A stretch of 64,000 nucleotides of DNA from assembly GCA_037355855.1 (NCBI GenBank), contig CM074758.1, forward strand, positions 3,445,001-3,509,000. The letters run 5' to 3'. Source of the stretch: Pseudo-nitzschia pungens. Taxonomy: Eukaryota > Bacillariophyta > Bacillariophyceae > Bacillariales > Bacillariaceae. Of this stretch, positions 30,930 to 40,865 are shown one piece after another; position 1 is the stretch's first letter, and each line of letters begins with the position of its first letter. The translations under genes were made by a program, and so were the position numbers. Under the pieces are notes generated by a model. The model did not search any database and was not told the origin of the DNA. It saw only the letters and a program-made list of their open reading frames with translations.

Positions 30930-31117
30930 TGCCATACCCCGGGTCTACTAGTGAATAGAATAGTAGTGATATGCAAATTGTGAGCTCTATTGATTAGTCT
31001 ATTTGCTACAGTTCCAGCAGCCTTCTGAACCGGCGATTCTGTCGGCTCGCTGATCTTTTTATCCTTATCCTTAATCCAGTCCTGAACGGACTCGTGACTG
31101 TGTTCCGGTGCACGGCA
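30930..31117 (-). repeat. LTR-5 5' LTR
   Basis: A 188-bp TGCC...GGCA direct partner of 29161-29348. Confidence 0.9.
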
Positions 31118-33846
31118 GTCCAGGGTAAGGGCAAATTATGTCAGCAAAGTCACGGGGGACAAGCTTGCGCCACTTTGTGAACAGTTCTATTTGCTTGATT
31201 TCCTTTATTCCAACTGGAACAACTGTTTCAAGCTGCATGAAGTCACATAGCACTTCTCGCATGATCTTTCTTTGATCATCTAATGACAATTGTTTCTGCC
31301 TTCTTAAATCCTGAACGCTCTGTTCTGCAGTTTGTAGTCAATCTTGCAAGATCTTAATTACAGTTGGCATGCTCTTGTTGACTGTAAAGATATGACCAGG
31401 CTGAATGGACCCACTCTCTAATCTGTTATAAAACAGATCTTGAAAGTGATGGAAGTGTTTAAAATCACCGTCTTCAACAGGATGGATGGTGATCCGATCA
31501 TTTGTTCCAAGCGCCTTGCAGAGCTGTTCAAACATGTAAATGTTTTGGCACCGGTAGTCCCTTTTCATTGTATTGAACCATCTATCAGCACAGTTTTTCG
31601 TGTGACCGACGACATAGAAAATAAAATTAACCGTCTTGAAGTATCCGGCTTTGACAAGCATATTTGCTAGTCGTAGGACATGGTTGTTCTTATTTTGACC
31701 ACCACAGTTGTCCATTAGAATGCTCAGCTCTCCACTAGTCTCACTATCTTTCAACCCCTCCTTGCGTTTGAGTAACATGGTGATCATCAAAGCAATGTTG
31801 TCCCCCCCCCTTTAGTCCGATCCCCTCATGATATACAAAAGCATCTAAGGAACCACCTTGAATGGAACAGTCAACCATCCCAAGAATTGGTACAGTTAAT
31901 TGTGTCATGTAGTAGGTTTTCCCTGGTTGGGTGGCTCCAAGATTACGAAGCTGAGCATTTTGACAGTAGTCTACAACCAAACAGTATTGTCGCAATGAAT
32001 GGGGAGTATTATGGATATATTTGTGGTGTGCTTCTTTCATTTTTCAATTACAGAGATGACGCTGATCTGCTGCTTGATTAACATGCTTTGTGCCTTCTTG
32101 GAGAATGGAACTGTTTGCTTCCATTGCTGACTCAGGCTCCATGTGTAGTGGAGTATATATATCCTCGTTGTTGTTGTTCTCATCGTTCACTCTCATCGTT
32201 CACGCCACAGCTGTCTCGTTTTACTGTATCAACATTGTCGACACCACCATCCCCGGGTGTATTGTTGTCTTTGCTGTTCACCTCCCTGCAGAAGAAATAT
32301 TTACGCAGGCTGGGTTCATTGTGGCAAGTATTAGTAACTGGCTTGTCTGATGGTTCAAATCAAACATATTGAAGACAATTGCGGAACACGTGGTATTTGG
32401 AACAAATGTTGACAGTTCTACTTACAATCTTTATGTTCTTGTAAGTCTTCTCCCAGAACTGAAGGAAGTAAGGCCAGGAGCATATTGGACAGGATCCCCC
32501 TTCAAAGTTTTCCAGTTCTTTGTATTCAAGAATCCCATTAGCATTCTGTTTTAGACTCACGCGCCAACCTTGTTTGATACAAAATCGATAGTACAGACTT
32601 CTTTTGGTGAACGTTGGGGGGAGTTCATGGGTGTCTGCTTCTCCATCCCTCAGTCCAAAGCCAGTCTCCACTCGTATGACGCAGGTTGATTGTGGTTGTG
32701 TAAGCTCTTTCAATTCCTCAAAGAACTGGACTAGATCATCCCTTATCATCGTGTCATCAAAAGCAATCGCAGAATTTGGATGTTTGCCTTTCAAGGGGTG
32801 TGATGGGGATAAGTTCTTCTCCAAACACTTCAAAGAAAAGGTCCATTTCCTTCTTCCCCAATCTAGTATGTATCCAAGTGCAGATCGACAAACAAGGATG
32901 CCAGACAGTTCTCTTAGAATTGGTTCCCTTTTGACAGTTGCAGATGTAATAAAATCACCATCAATGTCGTCGGCACTCGCTGGATTAAGAAAAGGCATGT
33001 AGAACATTCTTTTTTCTTGCCCTTGAGTGTACCAGAGCCAATCAATAAACGTCAGGAACTTATCATCCCATGACTTTCTGTGGAATGTTATCATGTATAC
33101 AGCAACAGCCTCCTGCGCTATGTCGTTGGACTTCAATATGGCAAGACAATTACAGGAGAGTTTTTTTCCCTTCATGATACACTTGCAATGATCCCTTGAT
33201 GACAGGTCTTGAAGATATTCCTTGCATCATTTTGAGACCAGTTCCCAATCAGTGTGTTTCTGGTTCCGAAAATTGGTGAATGGATGCCAATATCTGGGCA
33301 TGTTTATTCAGTGCTTTGTTGCAGTTGCATTCAAACGGCAGCGTTTGAAATTGATCTGGCGTTGCTGTACCTTCCTTCTCTTTGCTAAGTGGCTGCTCTA
33401 TTTTGTGAGCTATTTCCTTCCCAAGAACAAAACAATAGATTGACTGGCTTGATGTTGTGATGAAGTAGAGAGGTGCTGAGCTGCTGTGGTGATCACAGAG
33501 ATGGCAAGTAGTTGCAATGAATACAAGGAAGACTTCAATGACAATGGTAGTGTTCTTTTTTTTGTGTCAAAAAGATTTAGCAGAGGGGGGGAGCTGTTTG
33601 AATAAACACAATATTCGGGCATGCGTGACCAGCTGACAAGATTAAAAAAAATTCCATTGCAACTACTAGTAGTAACTGGGCACTTTTGAGCACCTCTTGC
33701 TCAGCTTCTAAATCCCTTGACTTTTTAACTACCAGGAGTTAGGGGTTAAGAAAGACATCAGCAGAAAGCTTAAGTCGAGCTCTTTCTACTGGCAGCAAAA
33801 ACAGAAAATCGACAAAATCAATTTTTAGGGCCCAAAGGGACCCGGA

Positions 33847-33863
33847 GGTGTACGTTTCTCAAT
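33847..33863 (-). repeat. Right terminal inverted repeat of candidate transposon
   Basis: GGTGTACGTTTCTCAAT, the exact reverse complement of 28793-28809. Confidence 0.75.
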
Positions 33864-33883
33864 GAGTGATTCCCGAAATAGGA

Positions 33884-34017
33884 TTACTTATTTTTTAAGT
33901 AGACATATACATGAAACTTTGTATTTGGGGAACACATAAAAGGGTCATCTGAGTAACCACTTACTTAAATGACTACAGTGAGGGGGGTCTCACTGTAGCG
34001 ACATAAAAAATAAGTAA
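33884..34017. mobile_element. 134-bp MITE
   Basis: The ends read TTACTTATTTTTTA inward with a 3-bp flank GGA on both sides (33881-33883 and 34018-34020). An internal hairpin CTACAGTGAG/CTCACTGTAG lies close to the right end. It sits at the broken edge of the Harbinger-like fragment. The 3-bp duplication fits PIF/Harbinger-type MITEs, though GGA is not their usual target. Confidence 0.65.
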
Positions 34018-34020
34018 GGA

Positions 34021-34511
34021 ATTCTTGACAAGCACAAAGCAGGACACGACATCCAAATCTGAGCCATTTGTACATTGGACTGGAGGTCAATCCAAACGCC
34101 ATACTGATTGACCTTACTGCTGATCCCCTTGTACGGTACCAAAAGAGTACTAGACCAAGACAGCCGACAGCGTTGAACTCTTTTTTTCTTCCAACCCTTG
34201 CGCCGTTCTTTAATTTTTGGGCTCTAACAGATACGGACGCTTCATCGTAGGTATTCGCATGAAACAAGGGCTCAAATAGATCGAGCAATTCGTCAAATAC
34301 CTTGTGGTCCACTCCACAGCAATTGAGGAGCGCCTGATCATCACCCGGAGGCAAACATGTAGGCAAAAGGGGACAAATTATATCTCCGGAGGGCAATCCA
34401 GGGAGTTCTCCTGTCCCTTTGCCTTCTTTGTTCGGCTGATAATACACCAGGACGGTTGTAAGCGGGACGCAAGTAGACGTGGTAATAGTAGAAGATTAAT
34501 TCAAGCGCCAT
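34021..34511 (-). pseudogene. Harbinger-like transposase, N-terminal fragment
   Basis: The frame opens MALELIFYYYHVYLRPAYNRPG at 34511, then needs a frameshift near 34360 to continue as DDQALLNCCGVDHKVFDELLDLFEPLF. It goes on through LGLVLFWYRTRGS and AVRSISMAFGLTSSPMYKWL, an HTH-like region typical of HARBI1/DDE_Tnp_4 proteins. Homology stops where the 134-bp MITE begins, and I do not find the catalytic half. A remnant only. Confidence 0.65.
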
Positions 34512-34698
34512 TCTGCCGTTCTTCAGTTTGTTTTGGTGCTCGTCGACTTATTTTAATTTCTTTTTTTTTTGGGGTCCTGCTGCTGGGGATGAACTCCCCC
34601 TTCTTGTTGAGGGTGTAGCAGGTAGAAGTTCAGTACAATTCAGTACTTTTACGAAAGCGAAGAGTCTCCGTTCACTAGAGGTTCGGCACCAATGATGT

Positions 34699-37530
34699 AT
34701 GGTATTTATGTATTTGCCCTCCAATGACTTTGGAGGTCCGGCAAATGACTATACTGAGAGTTTTTGTTTTCATAAGTTTAAAGATGGTAAATATCTGTAT
34801 CATTCCATGCCCAGTGGATGTACCCCATGCAGAGACGAGCGAGTACCTGATGGTGTAGATGCGGGTCCTGTCAGATATCACCAAGACAGTGGATGGACTT
34901 TCTATTACAATGGATGGAAAGCAGAGAATGGCGTCGATAAATACAGGACCAGAACTGAAAATACTCTATTTCCTTCCAGTAGAAAAGGATGTTTAGACAG
35001 AGACAAGCTGATAAAACATGGACTAACTGTCAAGAGAATACAAAACGACGACGCATTGTTCTTCTATCAGTTGATCCTCCCTTTACATTATCCGTATTGA
35101 TCGGGTGTAGAAGGTGATAACCGATTGTCTTACTACCCCCTTGTTACTTGGTTTAGTAACCTTTATGCGAATAGGAAGAATGATGGATATGGACACCAGA
35201 TCAAACCCATTTCCCATGAAGAGGTGGTTAAATTTGATGGTTGTCTGTATATGCATGGTGCCTGTGGTGGTGGAAGCTGTCAGGATATCAGGAATAGATG
35301 GGATCGGAATGATTGTATGTACAACAAAATGATTGATAGAACTATGTCAACCTGGAGGTGGAAGGAGATTAAAGAGAACTTAAAGGTGTCCAATAATTAT
35401 GATGAAGAGCACAAGATACCTTTCAACCCATCTAATCAGTTTGATTACATTTACAAGGTGCTTGTACACAATACAAACTACCTGACAAAAATAGCCGACC
35501 TTGATCTTGTGATCAATGAAACTACTTGGTCATATGGAGGATTCGGTGGTCCTAATGTCTATTATACTTCAGGGAAGAGAACCAGTCGCGGAGGCCAAAC
35601 TGCAATCTTATTGGATTGTTATCGCGTATGACCAAGAGCATATTTACATAGAGTTGGGAAGTATAAATGTGCTCCTGGGTTTACAAGGAGGGGACAATCA
35701 GAAGTTTATGAGCTGATGACAAATGGTATTCTTCCACAAATAGGCCCTGATAAACTGTGGGAAGAACCTCCTCATCTGACAGTGGATAACTTCTTCAATG
35801 GAGACGTTATCCTTGATTGGATGGGTCAAAATGGTTTATCAATGATAGGAACTGTCTCTTGTTCGTGTCTACCAAAAGGGGTACCATTGATCTATTTACA
35901 TAAAGACAATGCCCCTGTTAGTAAGAAACAGAAATCGAGAGTTGCCCGACTTGCCAATCCTATTACTCTAGTCAAGAGATTTTTTTTCCAGAATCGAAAC
36001 CGGATAACAATATCAAAAAGTGGTACAACAAAAAACCAGAATGCTTAAAACTACCAATAGCCTCAACAAGAGTACCACATAATTCTTTAGCAAATCAAAA
36101 ATCCACCACTACACAACCGAGCTACCCAAAGATGAGATTCCCTTTCAGTCATCTATACATCAGAAAAGAAGACCCATCAAAAAAAGACATGAACATATTG
36201 TCGTCGATAATAAGATAAACTCAATACCGGGTACACGAACAAAAGAAATACAACACAACAATAACAACAACACCGATACACCCACTACAACACCATCATA
36301 TACCAGAGTCCACTGTAGTTTCCAGAGTACGGGATCGACAAATATCGGATCTGTAAATTCAATATCGTCGTCGGAATGTTACGTCCAAACAAAGAGTAGA
36401 GGGAGAGGGTCTAACAAACAAAAATGGTGTATAGAAATGAACAAGAGTAGAGAACTTTACCTACATACATATGGGAAAATAGACCAAGCCGATTCGATGA
36501 TAGCAAGAGCTCGTCTTTCATATCACCAATCATGGAAATACTATCACTCAGCTATGGATCACGCAAAAGCATTCAGTATCGCGATTGCCTATGACATGTA
36601 TGAAGAATGTACAGAAGGAAGTCTCGATCCAAATTGGGAAAAAAAATCTTAACTGCCCATCAATTTCAATCAAAGCTTTCGATTCAGATGATGAGGTACA
36701 ACCCAATCCATAACAAATACCCGGGAGATTCTCTTCTAAGGAAATCGACCCACGAGAGACGTTCTAGAAGGAAATCGAATCGATCAAACTCAGGTTCAAC
36801 AAGTTCGAAAAAAGGATCTAAGAGCAAAACCAAATATCTTCATATAAATGGCGTCAGATGCGATTATCTTTCTTTTGCGATAGTGAAGGGAGCATTAGAT
36901 AATGGTCGATTATGTATTGAAGGTAAAATACTGAAGTATCACAGAATGAATAAGATACCAAACAAAAGTGGAAGAGTTTGTTACATGTGTGGAAGGAGGT
37001 GTTATACATGTTGTTCTAAATGCACAGATGTACATGGGAATCCTATTGCTCTATGTTGTACGTCTTCTACAGAATCTACCCAATCATTACCCAGGAGACA
37101 ACGACCATGGTGGTGTTATCATGAATACCATGATCTGGCATGCTTCGGACTCGGAAAGAAAGATTACACAAGAGTTAGAATTGATGATAAAAATTGGGAA
37201 GAACCTCCAACAGAAGAACAAGTAAGTAATAATACCAAATATGTGTACCATTTACTGGGTAGGAGGGATTTATTGAAGACAGAAGAAGAAGAACAACAAC
37301 AATCAAAAAGAAGAGAAGAACAATCGAAAGGTCGGAGACCAAATACGAGTAGAAAAGAAATAAATAAAGGAACACCTTCAGCTTCCACAAATGGATCCAA
37401 GAAAATATCAGAAGACTTTACACCCTTATCACAACAGACAACTGATACGGAGGGTATCGATGACATACTATTCAGCACACAAGAGGAGTCTACCCAATGG
37501 GAAAATACTGAAATAAGTAAGATTATATAA
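34699..37530 (+). pseudogene. piggyBac-like transposase, decayed
   Basis: DDE transposase of the piggyBac type (DDE_Tnp_1_7). One frame runs 34699-36030 with two TGA stops (35098-35100, 35629-35631). A frameshift in a T run near 35980 moves it on through FPESKPDNNIKKWYNKKPEC to a second region (YGKIDQADSMIARARLSYH, SWKYYHSAMDHAKA). A frameshift in an A run near 36640 leads to a basic, Cys-rich tail with CYMCGRRCYTCCSKC, like the piggyBac C-terminal zinc domain. Core motifs include FFYQLILPL, VINETTWSYGGFGG (Asn where family members usually have Asp), RPRAYLHR-like PRAYLHR after the stop, and HLTVDNFFNG. About 940 codons in all. The homopolymer shifts could be sequencing errors; the TGAs are less likely to be. 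Confidence 0.75.
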
Positions 37531-37545
37531 AAGATTGTTTATAAA

Positions 37546-38751
37546 CTAATTTTCTTTCTTTACAATCTTCTCCAAAGACTGCTTACGATTTTCTTTGTCA
37601 TTCGATTGGGATTGGATTGGCCACTTGGTTTGAACTAGGTTGAAAGGATCATAAACAATTCCATGGTTCATCAACCGATTAGCTCTTTCTTGTTTCTCTA
37701 TTGTGATTGCTTTAGAATTCCATCCGATTCCCCATTCTTTGTACGCAAATTTTACAGCACAAGAACAGTAACATGATTCAGATTGAACGTCCCAACCTCT
37801 AACTTTATGATATATACCAATGAACCATTGGTTCTTGTGTCAAAAGGACATTCCTTCTAATTCACTGAGTTCAGAATCAACTGTGCTACGCGCCATTCCA
37901 ACTGCAGTAGCAACGTAACTCTTTTGAAGACAAGTTGACATCCCACATCCTAAACAGCGTCTCTCAGCAAGATAACCCAACGATGGATGCTCCTTGTACA
38001 AATCAATAGTCTTGTTGTCTTTCAATTCTTCTGCCTTCTTTGATTCTTTGTAAAGAAAACACGCTGCTCCTTCCAGTATAACATCTTCTGGTGGATCATA
38101 AAATAGACCACCTCTCCTTTTTTTCTTGACGACATTCTCTTCCTTAGAAAAATTCAGGGCTGGTGGCTTTCTCTCATCTTCTACAGAGTTGATGCTTTTT
38201 GTTTTGACATCCTTTTTCTTTGAGTTTTTCATATCAAAAAGAGCCCTTGCCTTTGCTTTAGCCTCTTTCATGAGTTTTGATCTCTGGTACAACAATTCAG
38301 CACCCTTCATCAAAACCAAATTTACATTTGGAAGCTCAGGTGATGGCGTTAAAGGTGGTGTTTTAGGCATAGGCGGTGGAGGAACAGAAAGATCTCTTAC
38401 AACTTCGATTTTCCATCCATAACCAGGATCAAAGAATTTCATAGCGCGCTCTACTTCACGAGCTTTCGAAGCTGGATACCACTTCAATTTCATGTTCCTC
38501 TTCTTTCTTATTCTCTGCTTAATTCTGTTTGTGATCCTTTCTCTGTCAAATAATTTTTTGGCTTTGAAAACAGTTCTAGCGGCAACACCCCTTGCTTTAT
38601 GAACCAATGCCGCCGTATTATTTTGCTTCCAAGCTTCTGGGCAAGGGGGGGTGGCGGCCGGTGGTGCCAACACTGGAGAGGCATCTTCCTCCCTTTTTCT
38701 CAGGTCTGGATAGAGATCGTTGACTTTGAATTCTGGTGTTGTTATCGGCAT
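37546..38751 (-). pseudogene. Basic protein of unknown family, one internal TGA
   Basis: The frame is open from ATG 38751 to a TGA at 37840-37842 (303 aa), then stays open in frame for about 97 more codons to TAG at 37546-37548. The downstream part (GIYHKVRGWDVQSESCYCSC) has a Cys cluster and looks coding, so the TGA is probably a nonsense mutation. The N-terminus has Pro-rich and Lys/Arg-rich stretches, with a KARGVAARTVFKAKKLF helix-like region. Near the stop are CLGCGMSTC and a Glu/Ser tail. It converges on the piggyBac-like gene with only about 15 bp between stops and may be a second gene of the same element. I do not recognise the family. Confidence 0.5.
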
Positions 38752-38974
38752 AATTATTTTGTTTTGTTTGTGTTGTGTTTCTTTTTTTTTTTGGACGCAT
38801 GAATAAAAAGAAACACAGTATTACAACAACAACACCTATCCAACAAAAAAGAGACTCGACGGCATAACATTTCTGACATCATGCCGTAGACTTCCAACAG
38901 GAACAGATGTGAATGAAAAGATATTCTTAATATGATTGGACAACGATTGTGTTCTAATTACTTTGATCAAGAGT

Positions 38975-39136
38975 ACAATTTGCGCGAAGCGCATTTTGTC
39001 CGACGTTCCGATGTCACATTTACCATGCGATATCTCGCTCCCTTCTACACACCCAACCACACAACCAGGACCTACACGACATACTAACAGCAACCTCGCC
39101 TCTTTGATTCTGCTATTTGTTCAGTTGCTCGATGCT
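38975..39136 (+). mobile_element. Element D, left part (short LINE-derived element split by LINE C)
   Basis: Begins ACAATTTGCGCGAAGCGCA and the box TTGTCCGACGTTCCGATG, then ACATTTACCATGCGATATC as in element E, with a ~35-bp deletion relative to E. It breaks at TCAGTTGCTCGATGCT, which reappears at 63769-63784, where the E-like sequence continues. The two pieces are therefore one element interrupted by LINE C. Confidence 0.85.
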
Positions 39137-40865
39137 TACAATTTTGCAACGCGCGATTTTGTCCGACGTTCCGATGTTCCAGTACTTAAAACACGTAGTT
39201 TTCTACACACAATTTCCCTTTGATATCTCCCTCACTTCTAAAGCTCCCACAACAACACCAAGCACTACACCTATTAACAGAGACCTCCCCTATCTGATTC
39301 TGCTGTTTGTTTGGCTGTCCCTTGCTTCCTTTGGTTGCTTTGGTTGCTTGTTTCCCTGCCGGTCGGTCGATCGCTTGTTCGATCGCTTCGGCAGCAACAA
39401 GCAAACACGGATACATAATTTCTACAGAACTTCCAGTACTAATTTGTTTCGGTTTTTGCTTTGTCTCCGAGCTCGGTTTATTTTTCGATCTGTTTTCAAG
39501 CTACCTTATTATTTAACGCTATACAGTCTTCCAAGCCCCTTAAGTGATACCCACTTAACGTTCTACATTCTTCAAGGTCGAACCCACTTAACGTTCTACA
39601 TTCTTCAAGATCGAACACATACATACCCCCCCTTCTAGAAGGTTCCTACTCGCTGATCCTTAAGTCTTTACAAGTACTCCCAAGTACTATCAAGCTCGCG
39701 GGAGCATATCTTCCAGTTCCCCCTTTATTTTCAAGCCAATTGCCCACCACTCCTTAAGTGTTTATCACTTAAGAGTACCCCTGTTTTCTAGCCAAGCCCC
39801 CTAGTCCCTAAGTATTTTCGCTTAAGGCTCCCCCTAATACACCTGTTTTCAAGCCAAGACCAACCAATCCCTAAGTACCTCCTACTTAGTGCACTTCTGT
39901 TTCCAAGCCTACAGCTACTACCGCCCCTTGTTTTCAAGACTACAGTTTCTCTGGTCCCTAAGTGTTCGGGAGGTCCCTGATCCCTAAGTGTTTTCGCTAT
40001 TAAGCAACCCCAACTTGAACTTCAAGTTTGATACTGTTTACAAGACACAAGCCTCTCTCTGGTCCCTAGGTGTTTCTACTAAAGCCCCTGTTTTCAAGCA
40101 AGCAGCTTCCCTGGTCCCTAAGTATCTCGCTCAAGGTCCCTGTTTTCAAGCCAATTGCCCCAGGATACTGTTTCTACCCATAATTACTCCCCTTGTTTCC
40201 AAGCAGGCAGCTTCCCTGATCCCTAAGTGTCGCGCTCCAGGTACCTGTTTTCAAGCCAATTGCCCCTGGATACTGTTTCCACTTATAAGTACTCGCGAGT
40301 TTGAACTTCAAGTTCCCTCCTGGGCCTTTTAAGTGTGCCCTGCCATTGATATCCCCTGGTCCCTAAGTGTTCCTACTAAAGCCCCTGTTTTCAAGGTACA
40401 AGCTTCCCTGGTGGGCTGCTGTATTTCAATTCAAATTGTTAACGATTCGAATTTGCAAGCCTACAAGCCTACACGATTTGCAGTAGTTGCAAAATTGTTC
40501 AAATTTGCACAATTTTCAAGCTACGCTACGAGTACAGTACGAGTACAAGCCTAGAGTACAAGCCTACACGCCTACACGATCTGCAGAGTTCTTCCGCACA
40601 GAGTTTTTGCGCTCCAAGTGTGAGACAAATTTTGCTCGTTTTTTAGCAAAAATTTCTGAGTTCCCCGGTGACTTTTGTGGGTGTGCTCCAGTATATTTTT
40701 TGGATCCCCAGGGACCTTTTCCTTGTCCAGACCAAGGTTCCCCTTGTTGTTGCTGCTGTACCCTGTTTCCAGGATACCCTCATCTGTACATCTACATACA
40801 GGTTAACATTGACAACCTACCAGCGTCCACGCCAACATGCCTATTCCGCCCATACTAGCCCCACC
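39137..40865 (+). other. LINE C 5' UTR
   Basis: Starts with the shared terminal box, then about 1.2 kb of short related units (CCTGTTTTCAAGCCAATTGCC, CCCTAAGTGTT, ACTGTTTCCACTTATAAGTACTCGCGA). One copy of the long module (about 40660-40775) ends GTTGTTGCTGCTGTACCCTG. No gene. The final 198 bp are in frame and open with ORF1, as in LINE A. Confidence 0.8.

Larger units (their letters stand above)
29161..31117 (-). mobile_element. LTR-5: internally deleted Ty3-type LTR retrotransposon
   Basis: Direct repeats of 188 bp (29161-29348 and 30930-31117) begin TGCC and end GGCA. The target duplication GTCCA is at 29156-29160 and 31118-31122. Inside, on the minus strand, a short leader joins straight to the integrase zinc-finger region; gag, protease, RT and RNase H are gone. 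A MITE (30249-30740) interrupts the integrase. The host sequence is the C-terminal coding region of the DUF7869-like gene. The two LTRs differ at a few positions only. Confidence 0.9.
29103..33175 (-). pseudogene. DUF7869-like gene (putative transposase), decayed and split by LTR-5
   Basis: The pieces, in order, are 33175-32360 (271 codons, ending in the Cys motif NICSKYHVFRN), a linker, 32040-31744 (VVDYCQNAQLRN), 31790-31338 (MDNCGGQNKN, then VVGHTKNCADRWFNTMKR), 31337-31118, and after LTR-5 a C-terminus at 29160-29103 (HKVMRKFKEERNRKARE, stop TGA). Lesions: in-frame TGA codons near 32360, 32041 and 31338, a frameshift in the G run at about 31801-31810, and the LTR-5 insertion in codon PGH. 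The Asp residues in VVDYC and MDNC are spaced as in RNase H-fold (DDE) enzymes. I recognise the motifs as those of the uncharacterised DUF7869 family; the nuclease role is inference. Confidence 0.75.
28793..33863 (-). mobile_element. Candidate DNA transposon with 17-bp TIRs around a DUF7869-like gene
   Basis: ATTGAGAAACGTACACC at 28793-28809 is matched exactly in reverse complement at 33847-33863. The decayed DUF7869-like gene lies between them on the minus strand, its last codon about 310 bp from the left repeat and its first about 690 bp from the right. Removing the LTR-5 insertion leaves about 3.1 kb, a normal size for a one-gene DNA transposon. A TSD is not clear: AT flanks both ends if the repeat is read as starting TGAG. 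The TIR and gene placement are seen directly; the interpretation as a transposon is inference. Confidence 0.6.

Noticed and set aside
29161..31117. The 188-bp direct repeats as a duplicated coding segment
   Set aside because: They are partly open (HITTILFTSRP), but TGCC...GGCA ends, the GTCCA duplication and an integrase inside show they are LTRs.
31338..37842. TGA read as Trp or selenocysteine in the middle-block genes
   Set aside because: The acyl-CoA synthetase uses TGA as its real stop, Trp is TGG throughout, and the genes also have frameshifts. Nonsense decay is simpler.
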